Assembly (NCBI GenBank): GCA_963846495.1
Contig: CAWJWP010000021.1
Location: 1 to 64,000, forward strand
DNA: 64,000 bases
Reading direction: 5' to 3'
Source: DASYQD01 sp963846495
Lineage (GTDB): Bacteria; Acidobacteriota; Thermoanaerobaculia; Multivoradales; JAIOJS01
Shown here: positions 45,801 through 60,800 of the stretch, in pieces
Numbering within the stretch: the first letter of the stretch is position 1
How the letters are laid out: every line of letters begins with the position of its first letter
Translations under genes and position numbers: made by a program
The notes under the pieces: model-generated
What the model was told of the DNA's origin: nothing
The model's input: only the letters and a program-made list of their open reading frames with translations
The model's database searches: none

Positions 45801-48800
45801 GAGGTGGTCGCCGTGCAGACCAACAACCGTCTCGTCGCCCTCGACCGCACCGGCGCCGTGCGCTGGGTGAGCGAGAACATCGAGGGGACGGGCGGCGACT
45901 GGCGCGGCGGCAGCGCCATCGGCGACCTCGACGGCGACGGAGTGCCCGAGATCGTCGTCGGCCGCGCCGTGCTCTCCAACACCGGCAAGCGCATCGCCAT
46001 CGGCACCGCCAACGCGGCGCGCAACGACAACTGGTACGGCCCGCTCGGCACCGGCTACCTCTACGACCAGCAGCACGCGATCATCGCCGACATCGACCTC
46101 GACGGCCGCAACGAGATCGTCGCCGGCGACGCCGTCTACCGGCTCGAGAACGGCGTGCTGCGCGTGGTGTGGGACTACCGCGAGCACGACAACATGCTGT
46201 TCGACGGCTTCGCGGCCGTCGCCAACCTCGACGGCGATCCCTACGCGGAGATCGTCTACGTCTCCGCCGGCTTCGTCATGTCGTTCAACCACGACGGCTC
46301 GGTGCGGGTGCCGTACCGCTACGTCGTGAACCCCTCCTTCCCCTACGACAACGTCACCTTCTGGGGCGGCCCGCCGACGATCGCCGACATCACCGGCGAC
46401 GGCTCGCCGGAGGTCCTCGTCGCCGGCGACTCCGAGCTGGTGGCGATGAACGCCAACCTCGGCACCATCTGGCGCAAGGGGAGCTTCGACTACGCGGCGA
46501 TGACGACGGCGACAGCCTTCGACCTCGACGGCGACGGCAAGCGCGAGGTGCTCTACGCCGACGAGAACAACTTCTACGTCCTCAACGGCACCAACGGCGC
46601 CACGCTCCACCAGCAGAAGAACAACTCGCTCACCGGCACCGAGCTGCCGGTAGTGGCCGACGTCGACAACGACGGCCAGGCCGACATCATCCTGCCCTCG
46701 AGCCACGACCGCCGCGGCGATCGCTCGACGATCGGCGTCCACGCGCTGTCGCACCCGTCGTGGACGGGCACGCGGCCGATCTGGAACCAGCACTCCTACC
46801 ACGTCACCAACGTGCAGCTCGACGGCACGGTGCCGCGCAACCAGACGCCGGCGTGGCAGCTCCAGAACAGCTTCCGCGCCAACCTGCAGATGCCGAAGCG
46901 GACAGTGAAGCTGCCCAACCTGACGATCGGTCTGCCGCGCGTGAAACCGGCGACGGCGCAGGGCATCCCCGTCGTGTTGCGCATCGGCAACGGCGGTCCC
47001 GACTGGGCGCCGGCCGGCGTCGAAGTCTCCGTCTACCAGACCGGCGTGCCCGCGCCGGTGGGCACCGTGCTCACCACCACGGCGCTCGAGCCCGGCACCT
47101 ATCAGGACGTGACGGTCTACTGGCAGGGCGCGCTGTCAGAGCCGGTCGACGCCACGGCCACCGTCGACCCGGCGCAGAAGGTCGTGGAGTGCGACCGCGG
47201 CGACAACAGCATCGCCTTCCAGGTCGCCGAGCCGCTGCTGCCCGACCTCGCCATCCTGCCGCAACCCGACGGCGTGACGCTCCCTGCCAATCCCATCGGC
47301 GGCCAGGTGCTGTCGGCGCAGGTCAAGGTGAAGAACGACGGCCGCGCCGGCGCGCCGGCGACGCTGCTCCGCGTCTTCGACGGCAGCGGCCCGGGCGCCC
47401 GCCAGATTGGCGAGACGCAAGTGCCGACCCTGGCGCCGGGCGAGCAGACGACCCTCGGCAGCGTGCTCGTCGACACCCTCGGCATCGCCGCCGGTCTCCA
47501 CTCGCTGCGCTTCACCGTCGATCCGCTCGACGTCGTGCCGGAGGTGGAGGAGGCCAACAACACGGCGCTCGTGCAGCTCACGCTCGGCGCGTCGACGAAG
47601 CCCGACTTGCAAGCGACGACGCTCGTGGCGCAGCCGGCTGCCGTGACCGCCGGCCAGCCGGTCCTGCTGCGCGCCGAGATCCTCAACCGTGGCGTGGCGC
47701 GCGACACCGGCTTCGAGGTCGCCTTCCGCGTCAACGGCGCCGAGGTCGGGCGCGTCGAGCACCCGGCTGCGATCGCTAGCGGCGAGCGCGTCACCGTCGA
47801 GTACCAGCTCTCGACCTTCGGCCGCCAGGGCACGCTGCTGCTCGCCTCGGCCGCCGACCCCTCCAACCTCATCGCCGAGGAGTCGGAGAGCAACAACGCG
47901 GCGTCGACGACGCTGTCGGTGCTCGGCTCGCCGCTCACGCTCGCGGCGACCACCGACAAGTCGCGCTACAAGCCGTCCGAAACGGTGCAGGTGACGATCT
48001 TCGCCGTCAACGCCGGCACCTCGCCGGCGGCGGTGACGCTCCTCGTCGTCGTCAAGGACTCGCTCAACGCCCCGGTGGCGACGGTGGCGCAGCAAACCGC
48101 GACGCTGCCCGTGGGTGCCTCGAGCTTCGCTTTCGCCTGGCCGGTGGGGCAGACGATCCCCGGCCCGTACGCTGTCGTCGGCAGCTTCCAGCAGGCGGGC
48201 GTCGCGCTGGCGCAGGGGAGCGCCAGCTTCTCGATCAGCCCCGACGTGCGCGTCGAGGCCGAGCTGTTGACGGACCGGTCGAGCTACGAGCCCAATCGCA
48301 CCGTGGTTCTCCACGGCGGCGTGCGCAACGGCAGCGCCGGCACCCTGCTCGACAACGCCACCGCGACGGTGCGCATCCTCGGACCCACCGGTACCGAGAT
48401 GATGCGGCAGACGATCCCCATCGCGCAGGTCATCCCCGGCGGCTTCGTGCCGGTGAGCTCGACTTGGCCGGTGGGCACCAACGCGCCCGGCAACTACACC
48501 GGCGAGCTGCGGGTGACCAACGCCTTCAACGAGCTGCTCGCCACCGCGACCAGCCCGTTCCACGTCGACGACAGCGCGCAGACCGGCGCCGGCCTGCGCG
48601 GCACGCTCGCCGTCGAGCCGCGCCTGCAGGGTGCCGGCGGCCCGGTGGCCGCGACCTACCGCATCGACAACCATGGCAACGCTGCCATCCCCGGCCTCGT
48701 CGTCCACCTCGAGCTGTTCGACCTCGCGGCCGGTGAGAGCATCGTCAGCGTCGACCGGCCGCAGCCGATCTCGATCGGCGCCAGCGTCGACGGCGTCTGG

Positions 48801-51800
48801 CGCGTCGACACCGACGGCCTCGCGCCCGGCAACTACCTCGTCTCGCTGGCAGCCGTCGTGGGCGGGCAGCGCGAGCGCCTCGCCAGCGAGCCGGTCTCGG
48901 TGCTGCCCGGCCTGCTCGTCGACGACCTCGACGTGCGCGAGGGCGACTCGGGCAGCTCGACGGCGAGCGTCGCCGTGCGCCTGCTCGCCGCCAGCGACGA
49001 GACGGTGACCGTCCAGTACGCGACCGCCGACGCTGCGGCGACCGCGGGCAGCGACTACGAGAGCGCGAGCGGGACGCTCACCTTTGCGCCGGGCGAGACC
49101 AGCAAGACGATCGCGATCACCATTCACGGCGACCTCGACGAGGAGCTTCACGAGACCTTGCTCGTCAACCTGACGGTGCCGAGCGGGGCGGTCGTCGCCG
49201 ACGGCCAAGCCGTCGTGACCCTCGAGGACGAGGAAGGGTGCGCGAGCACTAACCTGCTGCAGAACCCGCGCGCCGAGGAGCCCGCCGAGACGCAGGAGAT
49301 CCCCGGCTGGCAGACCGCCGCCGGCGGCTGGCGCCTCGACTTCGCGACGCCGCCTTCCTTCGACGGGCTGTCCTACTTCGCCGCCGTGCCCGGCCCCGCG
49401 GCCGAGCTCTACCAGGACGTGTCGTTGCAGCCGTTCGCGGCGCTCGTCGAAGCCGGCACGCTGGAGCTGGTGTTCGAAGGCTTCGTCTGGTCGTCGGGCT
49501 CGAGCCGCGTCGTCGTCGAGTACCGCGACGCTGCCGGCCAGGTGCTCGACAGCTACGACTCCGGCGTCGTCGCCGCCGGCGAAGGCTGGCAGTCGCGCGT
49601 CGACCGCCGCTTCGCGCCGCCGGGCACGCGCTTGGCGCGCGTCCGTCTGCTCGGCACCGGGGCAGGCAAGGCCGGCTTCGACCGCCTGGCGCTGCGCTCG
49701 CTGGGCGTCGTCACGGCGAGCGCCGAGCCGCGCTCCTTCGCCGAGAGCGCCGGCAACGGCGGCTTCGACGTCGAGCTCTCCTGCGCCAGCCCGTCGACGC
49801 TCCAGGTGAGCTTCACCACCGCCGACCTCGAGGCGGTCGCGGGCAGCGACTACACGAGCGCCGCGGGCACACTGAGCTTCGCCGCCGGCGCGTTGTCGAT
49901 GCCGGTCGCCGTGCCGCTCCGCGTCGACGAGCTCGACGAGGACGACGAGCGCTTCGCGCTGCAACTCACCAGCAGCGACGTCATCGTCCTCACGCCGCAG
50001 GTCATCGGCACCGTCCTCGACGACGACGGCACGGTGACCCTGACCGCCGCGCCCGCCGCCGTCACCGAGGGCGACAGCGGCACCGTCGCGGCCACCTTCG
50101 CGCTGACGCTGTCGGCGCCGAGCGGCCGCCAGGTGAGCGTCGGCTACGCCACCAAGAACGGCTCGGCCGTCGCCGGCTCCGACTTCCAGAGCACGAGCGG
50201 CACCGTCACCTTCGCGCCCGGCCAGACCGAGCGCGAGGTGGCGGTCGCCGTCCATGGCGACGTCGTCGACGAGCTGGTCGAGACGTTCCAGCTGCAGTTG
50301 AGCAACCCGAGCAACGTCGTCCTCGCCGGCACCGCCGCCAGCGCCACCATCGTCGACGACGACACCGCCGCGCTCGCCGTCGTCGACACCGAGGTGGTCG
50401 AAGGCAACGCCGGCGCGGGGCGCGTGGCCTTGGTACCGGTCATCCTGTCGGTGCCGAGCGATCGCACGGTCACCGTGGCCTACACGACCGTCGCCGGCAC
50501 CGCCGCGACCCCCGCCGACTTCACGACCACGAGCGGCACGCTGAGCTTCCCGGCCGGCACCACGCAGAAGACGATCTCGGTGCCGATCGTGGGCGACGCC
50601 GTCGAGGAGGTCACCGAGAGCTTCCTGGTCGTGCTCAGCAACCCGCAAGGAGCCGAGCTGGACGATTCCGAGGCGACGGTCACCATCCTCGACGAGGACG
50701 GACCGGTGATCTCGATCACCGACGTGGCGATCGCCGAAGGCAACTCGGGCACACGCCAGGCGGTGTTCGCCGTCACCTCGGCGAGACCGCTGCCGGACGT
50801 CGTCTGGTTCGAGGACGCCGTTCCTGCCGGTGCGAGCCAGCTGGGCGAGGAGCCATTCAACTGGGTGAGCACGAACCCGCCGCCCTTCAGCGGCTCGCTC
50901 AGCCATCAATCGGCCCTGATGTCGGGGTTCCACCAGCACTACTTCCAAAACGCGTCGAGCACCATGGCGGTGAACGCTGGCGACCTGCTCATCGCCTACG
51001 TCTTCCTCGACCCCGCCAACCCGCCGACCGCAATGTTGCTGCAGTGGAACGACGGCAGCTGGGAGCATCGCGCCTACTGGGGTACGAACTCGTTCCCCTG
51101 GGGTGTCGACGGCACCAACAGCCGCCGCTTCATGGGGCCGGTGCCCCCGACCGGACAGTGGGTGCGGCTCGAGGTGCCGGCGAGCGTCGTGGGTCTCGAG
51201 GGGAGGACCCTCAACGGCATGGCGTTCGGTCTCATCGGCGGCCGGGCCACCTGGGACCACGCCGGCAAGGGACAGCACTACGTGCCGGCGAGCTCGCGCA
51301 CGGTGACGGTGGACGTCACCACCGTCGACCGCGAGGCGGTGGCGGGCGAGGATTACGCGCCGCTGCAGACGACGCTGACGTTCGCACCGGGTGAGGTCGT
51401 CAAGACGGTCGCCGTCGACGTCATCGGCGAGAAGGTCGAGGAGCCCGACGAGACCTTCCTGGTGCGGCTGCAACGCCCGACCAACGCCGCGCTCCAGCGC
51501 GCCGAGGGGGTGGGCACCATCCTCGACGACGACGTCTTCTCCGTCACGCTGGACGACATGTACCTCGTCGAGTCGAAGCCGGCGGCGGTGCTCAAGCTCA
51601 AGCTCAACCGCCCGAGCGAGGACCCGATCAGCGTCGACGTGACGACGGTCGACGACGTGGCTGTAGCCGGCGGCGACTTCACGGCGACGACGCAGACGGT
51701 GAGCTTCCCGCCGGGCAGCGCCGAGCAGCAGGTCTCGGTGCCGCTCCTCAACGACACCGTCCACGAGGGACCGGAGCGCTTCTGGGTCGACCTCTCCTCG

Positions 51801-54800
51801 CCGGTCAACGTGCACCTGGTGCGCCCGCGCGCCGGCATCCACCTGCTCGACGACGAGAAGCCGGCGGGGGGCTACTCGTTCCTGACCACGATCCGCGACT
51901 TCAAGCCGGGCTCGCATCCCGACATCCACAACTGCGGCAGCGTGCCGCGGCCGACGGACACCCTCGGTGCCGACGGCAAGATGGTCTACGCCTCCGGCGG
52001 CACCGGCAAGGCCAACTTCGACCAGTGGTACCGCGACGTCATGGGGCTGAACCTCAGCACCACGTACGACGCCTTCTTCTCCAAGCCGGGCAACTACCAG
52101 CACTGGCGGCCGGGCAGCTTCTTCCCCATCGATGGCCAGCTCTACGGCAACGAGGGCGGCCACAACTACCAGTTCACCGTCGAGTCGCACGCGTGGTTCA
52201 TCTACGAGAACAACGCCACGATCCTCTTCGGCTCCGACGATGACGGCTGGTGCTACATCAACAACAAGTTGGCGATGGACATCTTCAACTGCCATGGTCC
52301 GTCGAGCCGCACCGTCAACCTGAACAGCATCGCCGGCACCCACGGCCTGGTGCTGGGCGAGGCCTACCGCCTCGACTGCTTCATGGCCGAGCGCGGCCAG
52401 GGCGAGTCGGCCTACTACTACGACACGCCGCTCTACCTGCAGCAGTTCGAGCCCGGCACCCTCAACTACTCGCCGGTCACGGCGACCGTCGCCGAGGGCA
52501 CGACGCCGTCGTTCAAGGTGCAGCGCATCGGCGGCATCTTCGGGCCGATCACCGCCAACGCCGACAAGATCGGCGGCACGGCGACGAGCCCCGACGACTT
52601 CCTGTCGCTGCCGCAAGCGATCTCCTTCCCGCACAAGGACCGCGCCGACCGCACCGTCAACGTGCCGCTGGTCAACGACAACGTGCTCGAAGGCGACGAG
52701 TCGCTCCAGCTCGGCTTCACCGACACCGACCCGACGACGGCCCTCGGCCCCTTCAGCCAGGCGGCAGTGACGATCGTCGATGACGAGGCCTACCCGGTGG
52801 CTGGCATCCTCACGCCGGTCGTCTCCGAGGGCAGCCGCGGCGAGCAGGTCGTCCTCGTCGGCATCACCCTCGAGGGCGAGAACCGCTACGGCGCCACCAT
52901 CAACTACACGACCGCCAACGGCACCGCCATCGTCAACAGCGACTACCGCGCCTTGACCGGCAGCGTGCAGATGCCGGCGGGGATGACCCACAAGTACCTC
53001 GAGCTGCGGATCATCGGCGACGCCACGCCGGAGCCGGACGAGTACTTGAACCTCGTGCTCACCGGCTCGGGCTTCCGCGGCGGCAGCGCCACCCTGCGCC
53101 TCGACGTCGTCGACGACGACCGCTGCGGCGCGGCCAACCTGATCGCCAACCCCGACTTCGAGCAGCTCATCGTCAACGGCGAGGTGCCCGGGTGGACGCG
53201 CGTCACCGGCACCTGGGGCAACTACAGCCACGGGGGGAGCTGGAACAACAACAACGTCCTTCCCGTCAACACGCCGCTCGGCGAGCTGGCGCAGACGATC
53301 GACCTCTCCGGCTACGAGGAGCTCGTCGACCGCGGCGGCCTCCGCTTCGCCTTCCGCGTCGAGACCGCCAACTGGGGCGCCGAGAACCCCATCGACACCT
53401 CGCGCTTCGTCATGGAGTTCCGCGACGCCGCCAACACGACGGTCCTGTACAGCTACGACTCGCGCGAGGGGTACTACATCGTCGGCCTCGGCGCCGTGAT
53501 GACGCACGTCGCCGCCGCGCCCCCGGGCTCGCGCTGGCTGCGGGTCCGCCTCATCGGCAAGCGCTACACCGGCGTCGAGTCCAACTCGCACTTCGACCGC
53601 GCCGTGCTGCACAGCCTCGACGTGCCGTCGATCGATGCCCTGGACGTCAGCGTCAACGAGGGGCAGTCGGGCACGACGACGGCGACGGCCACCGTGCGCA
53701 TGGCCTGCTCGACGACGCGGCCGGTGACCGTCGACTACTCGACCCAGGACGGCACCGCCAAGGCCGGCGAGGACTACCAGAGCGCGCTCGGCACCCTGAC
53801 CATTCCGGCGGGGCAGACCTCCGTCGCCCTGCCGCTCTCGATCGTCGGCGACACCCTCACCGAGGGCAACCAGACCTTCACCGTGCGGCTGCAGAACCCG
53901 AGCGGCGCGGTGGTGTCCGACGGCGAGATGCAGGTCACCATCGTCGACGACGAGCGCAAGCTGTCGATCGCCGGCGCCAACAAGAACGAGGGCAACCAGG
54001 GCAGCTCGCTGCTCACCTTCACCGTGACCCTCGACGGTACGTTGCCGCTGCCGGTGACCGTCGACTACGCGACCGTCGACTACTCGGCGTCCGCCGGCGA
54101 GGACTACGTCGCCACCAGCGGCACGCTCACCTTCGACCCAGGTACTTCGCTGACCAGGACGATCTCGGTCGAGATCCTCGGCGACACCAACGTCGAGCTC
54201 GACGAGGAGTTCATCGTCCAGCTCAGCAACCCCAACAACGCCGGCCTCACCACTACCGAGGCGCGGGGCAAGATCAAGCAGGACGACATCGAGATCAAGG
54301 TCGCCGACGGCCACGTGGCCGAAGGCAACACCGGCACTCGCCAGCTGATCTTCGAATTCACGCTCTCCGGGGCCTCGTCGCAGTCGGTGAGCGTCGCCTA
54401 CGCGACCTCGAACCTGCTCGCCACCGCCGGCGTCGACTACGTCGCCGCCAGCGGCACCGTCACCTTCAATCCCGGTGAGACCCTGAAGACCCAGACGGTG
54501 ACCATCAACGGCGACACCGCGGTCGAGGGGAGCGAGACCTTCCTGCTCACCCTCAGCAACCCGCAGAACGCCTTCGTGCTCAACCCCGAGGCGACCGGCT
54601 TCATCGTCGACGACGACGATTGTCCCAGCGCCAACCTGCTGGTCAACCCGGGCGCCGAGCAGGTCACCAGCGGCGAGATCAGCTTCTGGCGCGAGGTCCA
54701 GGGCACGACCTGGGGAGTGCGAGCGAGCAGCCCGTCGCCGATCGAAGGCAGCTTCTACTTCGCCACCGGCAGCGACGCGGTCGCCGAGCTGGCGCAGGAC

Positions 54801-57800
54801 GTCGACGTCTCCGCGTTCGCCATCTGGATCGACGCGGGTGTGCAGAGGTTCTCGTTCGAGGGTTACGCGCGCTCGGCCGGTACGCCGCTCGACGTGGCGC
54901 GGGTGGTCGTCGAGTATCGCGACGCCGCCAACGCCGCGCCGCTCGCCATCTTCGATTCGGGCGCCATCACCGAAGGCGGCGCCTGGCGCTACGTCAGCGA
55001 CCTCACCACCGTGCCGGTGGGCACACGTTGGATCCGCGTGCGGCTGATCGGCCTGCGCCAGCGTCCCTCCGGCTTCAACTTCGCCTTCTTCGACGGCCTG
55101 TCGCTGCGCTCGCTCGGCACGCCGATCCTCCAGCTCGCCGACCGCGACGTCGTCGAGGGCGACGAGTCGAGCGTGGTGGTGCCGTACGAGGTGCGGCTCA
55201 CCTGCGCCGGCGAGCGGCCGGTCAGCCTCAGCTACACGACCAGCGACGGCACGGCGCGGGCCGGCGCCGACTACGCGGCCGCCACGGGGACCTTGACCTA
55301 CGGCCCGACCGATGCGGTCAAGACAGTCTCGATCGAGACCTTCGGCGACTTCTTGAGCGAGATCCGCGAGACCTTCCGCTTCCAGGTGAGCAACGTGGTC
55401 AACGCGGTGGTGCTCGACGGCGACGCCACCATCACCCTCTCCGACGCCGACATGGGCGCGCCGGTCGCCGGCACCACCCGCATCTACACGCTCGACCGCG
55501 ACTTCGACCTCGGCTTCGCCGTCAGCGTCAACCACGACGCGCCGAACAACGACCAGCTGCAGCTCGACCAACAGGGCGGCACCTTCCCATTCCTCTGGGT
55601 CGCCGCCTCCGGCCGCGGCACCATCGTCAAGATCGACACCCGCAGCGGGCAGGTGCTCGGCGAGTTCTCCACCAACCCGGACAACTTGAGCTTCCCCAAT
55701 CCGTCGCGCACCACGGTCTCCTTCGACGGCAGCGTCTGGGTCGGCAACCGCGGCAACGGGTCGGTCGCCCACATCGGTCTGCGCGAGCTCGGCCAGTGCA
55801 TCGACCGCAACGGCAACGGCACCATCGAGACCTCCAGCGGTTACAACAACGTGCTGCCCTGGCCGAACGCCCAGGGGCAGGACAGCAACGGCGGCGTCAC
55901 CACCGCCGCCGACGAGTGCATCCTGCACTTCGTCAAGGTGAGGGAGGGGGTGCCACGCCACCTCTCGATCGACGGTGAGGGGAAGATCTGGGTCGGTGGC
56001 TTCGAGGGTGCCTGCTCGAGCTGCTTCGACCAGCTCGACGGCACGACCGGCGCCGTGCTGCGCCAGGTCAACTTCCCCTGCGGCGGCTACGGCGGCTTCA
56101 TCGACGGCAACGGCGTCCTCTGGTCGTCGCACTACAACGCGTACGTCATGCGTTGGGACCCGGCGACGGCGACGAGCACCGCCAAGTGCATCAGCGTGCC
56201 TGGCGCCTACGGCCTCGCCATCAGCAGCGATGGCCAGATCTACGCCAACGATCACGGGACCAGGACCTCATCTGGAAGATCGCCCTCGACGGCACCATCC
56301 AATCGTCGTTCCTGCGCGGCAGCCCGTGCGCCCAGGGCTTGGCCGTCGATGCCAACGGTCACGTGTGGTCGAGCTCCAGCCGCGGCTGCAACGGCGGTAC
56401 CCAGATCAGCCACGTGCGCGGCGACGGCACCTTCATCGGCACGATCGACAACGTTCCGGCGGGCTCGACCGGCATCGCCGTGGACGACAACGGCAAGATC
56501 TGGGCGGTTGCCGACCAGGCCAGCAAGGCGTTCCGCATCGATCCGACGCAAGGCCCGATCGGCGCCGACGGGGTGAGCCGTGTGGGCGCCGTCGACCTGG
56601 TCGTCGACCTCCCCGGGTCGAATCCCTACAACTACAGCGACATGACCGGCTTCCAGGCCCTCCGCCACACGCTGCGCCAGGGCAGCTGGTCGACCATCCA
56701 GGACGCCGGCTTGCCGGGCGCCGAGTGGGGGGTCGTGAGCTGGAACACCGAGCCGCAGGCGTCGGTGCCGGCGGGCAGCTCGATCGTCGTCGAGGTGCGC
56801 ACGGCGGAGCTCTCCTCCGCGCTCGGCAGCCAGAGCTGGCAGCCGGTCACCAGCGGCGTGCGCTTCCAGCGCTTCGGCCGCTACCTGCAGGTGCGCGTCA
56901 CCCTGAAGCTGGGCACCGGCAACGTGAGCCCGGTGCTCTCCGACCTGCGCATCGGCATTCAGGAACCCGACGTCCGCACGAGCGACGTCACCGTCGACGA
57001 GGGCGACAGCGGCACCACGCCGGCCACCTTCACGGTGACGCTCAGCGAGACCGTGGCGCACGCGGTCACCATCGCCTACCGCACCGTCGGCGTCAGCGCG
57101 ACGGCGGGTAGCGACTTCACCGAGACGACCGGCACGCTGGTGATTCCCGCCGGCTCGCTCAGCGCTGTCGATCAGCGTCCCCGTGGTCGGCGACACCGTC
57201 GACGAAGAGGACGAGACCTTCACCTTCGAGCTCACCGCTGCGGCCGGCGGCAAGCTGGTCGACCCCATCGGCGAGGGCCACATCCTCGACGACGACACGA
57301 GCATCCTCGTCAACGCGATCAAGACGGCGGCGCTCGCCGACGACCGCGACGGCAATGGCGTCGTCAGCCCGGGCGACCTGCTCGCCTACACGGTCGCGAT
57401 CAAGAACGTCAACGCCGTGGCGCTCGACGCGCTGCTGTTCGAAGATGCGGCGCCGGCCGGCACGACGATCGTCGCCGGCTCGGTGACGACCGACGTGGGC
57501 ACCGTCGACAACGAATCGCCGGTGCGGGTGACGATCCCGACGCTCGCCCCCGACGCCACCGCCACGGTGCGGTTCCGCGTCGCCCTCGTGGTGCCGTGGA
57601 CCTACGGGCCCGCGGTCGTCAACCAGGGCCAGGTCAGCGGCCTGCCCGCCGGCCCGGTGCTCACCGATGACCCGGCCTTGCCGGGGACCGCGGACCCGAC
57701 CGTCACCCCGGTCGCGGCGGTGCCGGTGCTCTCCGCCAGCAAGCGCGACGTGCTGCAGACCGACGCCGACGGCGACGGTATTGCCAGCCCGGGCGACACC

Positions 57801-60800
57801 GTGCGCTACGACTTCACGATCGCCAACACCGGCACGGTCGAGTCGACGCAGGTCGTGCTGCAGGACGTGGCGCCGGCGCACACCGCGGTGGTCACCGGCT
57901 CGGTGACGACGAGCCAGGGCTCGATCGTCGGCGCGAGCCCGGTACGCGTCGAGCTCGGCTCGTTGGCCGCCAACGCCAGCGCCACGGTGAGCTTCGCCGT
58001 GCGCATCGACTCGCCGATCCCCAGCGGCATCGACGAGATCTCCAACCAGGCATCGCTGCAGAGCGCCGAGCTGCCGGCGGTGTTAAGCGACGATCCGGAG
58101 GTGCCGGGCCGTCAGGACCCGACCGTCACCGCGATCACCGCTTCGCCCCGCCTCCTCCTGACGAAGAGCGACGAGCTGGCCATCGATGCCGACGGCAACG
58201 GCCAGCCTTCGCCAGGCGACACCATCGGCTACACGGTGCGCCTGAAGAACGACGGCAACACCGCGGCGACGGTCCTCACCATCCACGACGCGACGCCGGC
58301 CAACACCACGCTCGTCGCTGGCTCGGTGACGGTCACCGGCGCGACCTTGACCGGCGTCGACCCGATCGCCGTCCAGGCGAGCGAGCTCGCCGTCGGCGCC
58401 GAGGTCGTGCTCACCTTCCGCGTGCGCATCGTCTCTCCGGTCGAGCCGTGGGTGCGCGAGATCAGCAACCAGGCAACGGTCACCAGCGCCGAGCTCGACG
58501 ACGTGCCGAGCGACGATCCCGACAAGCCGGGCGTCGCCGACCCGACGACGACCCCGGTGGCGGCGGCGCCGGTGCTCGCGCTGTCGAAGACCGACGTGCT
58601 CCACACCGATCCCAACGGCGACGGCTACGCCTCGCCGGGCGAGGTGGTGCTCTACCAGCTCACCCTCACCAACACCGGCAACACGGCGGCGACGGATGTC
58701 GTGCTCACCGACCCGCTGCCGGCCAACAGCACGCTGGAGGCGGGCTCGCTCCAGACCTCGCAGGGCACGGCGACCGAAGGCGACCCGATCCAGGTCGCGA
58801 TCGGCACGCTGCCCGTGAACGCCACCGTCACGGTGTCGTTCCGGACGCGCATCGCCAATCCGTTCCCGGCCAGCGAGACCGGGCTCAGCAACCAGGCGAG
58901 CGTCGCCGCCGCCGAGCTCGTGGCAGTGTCGAGCGACGACCCGGCGACGCCGGAGCCGCGCGACCCGACCCGCACCGACGTGATCACGCTCGTCGACGTC
59001 TCCGTCGCCGACGTGACGGTCGGCGAGGGCGCCGGCAACGCGGTGTTCACCGTCACCCTCTCGGCGGCGAGCCGCGTGCCCGTCGTCGTCAGCTACAGCG
59101 TCGCCGCTGGCTCGGCCACGGCGGACCTCGACTTCACCCCGGTCACCGGCACCCTCACCATCCCCGTCGGCGCGACGCAGGGCACCATCGCGGTGCCGGT
59201 GCTCGACGACACCCTCGACGAGCCGGACGAGACCTTCTCGTTGACGCTCGCCAACGCGGTCGGCGCGGTGCTCGCCGACGCGCAAGCGATCGGCACGATC
59301 GTCGACGACGACGCGCCGCCGGCGCTCACCGTCGCCGACCTCACCGTCACCGAGGGCAACACCGGCACCACGCCGACGACCTTCACGCTGACGCTCTCCG
59401 CGCCCAGCGCGTTCCCCATCGCGGTCGGCTACTCGACGACTGCCGGCACGGCCGGCACCGCCGACTTCACGGCGGCCTCCGGCACCGCGACCTTCGCCCC
59501 CGGCGAGGTCTCGCGCACGGTGACCGTCGACGTCCTCGGCGACCTGCTCGACGAGGCGGACGAGACCTTCACGCTGCAGCTCGCCAATCCGCAGCAGGTG
59601 GTGCTGGCCCGCGAGGCGGCCACCGCCACCATCCTCGACGACGACGCGCCTCCCACGGTCAGCGTGAGCGACGTCGACGTCGACGAGGGCAACAGCGGCA
59701 CCGTTGCGGCGACCTTCACCGTCACGCTCTCGGCGCCCAGCGGCCGCGAGGTGCGGGTGAGCTACACGACCGCCAACGTGGAAGCGACCGCCGGCGTCGA
59801 CTACCAGACGACGAGCGGCGAGCTGGTGCTGGCGGCTGGTACGACCTCCTCCACCGTCAACGTACCGGTCGTCGGCGACCTCAGCGAGGAGCCGGACGAG
59901 CGCTTCGAGCTGCGCCTCGTGGCGCCGAGCAACGCCACGCTCGCCGACGACGTCGGCGTCGGCACCATCCGCGACGACGACACGGCGCCGCAGCTCTCGG
60001 TCGGCGATGTCACGGTCCACGAAGGCGACAGCGGTTTCACCACCATCGACGTGCCGCTGCGGCTCTCCCAGGCGAGCGGCTTCGTCGTCACCGTGGCGTA
60101 CACCACGGCGGACGGCACGGCCACCACGCCCGCCGACTACTTGGCGGCGACCGACGTCGCGATGATCCCGGCCGGCAGCTCCACCGCGACGGTGCGGCTC
60201 GAGGTGCGGCAGGACCTCGTCGACGAGCTCGACGAGACCTTCCTCCTGCGCCTCGCCAACGCCACCAACGCGACGCTGGCGGACGCCGAAGGCACGATCA
60301 CGATCGTCGACGACGACGAGGCGCTCGCCTCGGTCGGCGACGTGACGGTCGCCGAGGGTCACAGCGGCACCACCAACGCCACCTTCACCATCCGCCTGTC
60401 GACGACGAGCGACCGCGAGGCTCGCCTCGACTACGCGACCGCCGACGGCACCGCCACCGCGCCGGCCGACTACCAGTCGACGAGCGGCACGGCGACCTTC
60501 GCCGCCGGCGACACCGAGCGCACGGTCAACGTGCCGGTCGTCGGCGACCTCGTCCTCGAGGAGGCCGAGGAGACCTTCCGCCTCGAGCTGTCCAACGCGG
60601 TCAACACCGCCTTCGCCGATCCGATCGGCGTCGGCACCATCCTCGACGACGAGCTCTGCCCCGGCCTCAACCTGCTCGCTAACGGCGACGCCGAGGCCCG
60701 ACCGACGAATGGCAATCCCACCGGCTGGACGGAGGTCGCGGGTACGGCCTGGAAGCGCGTCTACCGCGGCACCAACCCGGCGGCGTTCGCAGGCCTGAGC

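Noticed and set aside
47136..56255. A 3,039-codon open frame antisense to the giant gene
   Set aside because: It is a shadow: in GC-rich DNA the complement of a repetitive coding frame lacks stops. Its translation is low-complexity and Arg/Asp/Gly/Val-rich without domains, while the plus strand encodes clear Calx-beta and CARDB modules.
56250..57180. Splitting the giant gene into three separate proteins
   Set aside because: The two shifts cancel, each is mended by one base, the propeller and Calx-beta domains continue across both junctions, and no starts or ribosome sites lie at the breaks.
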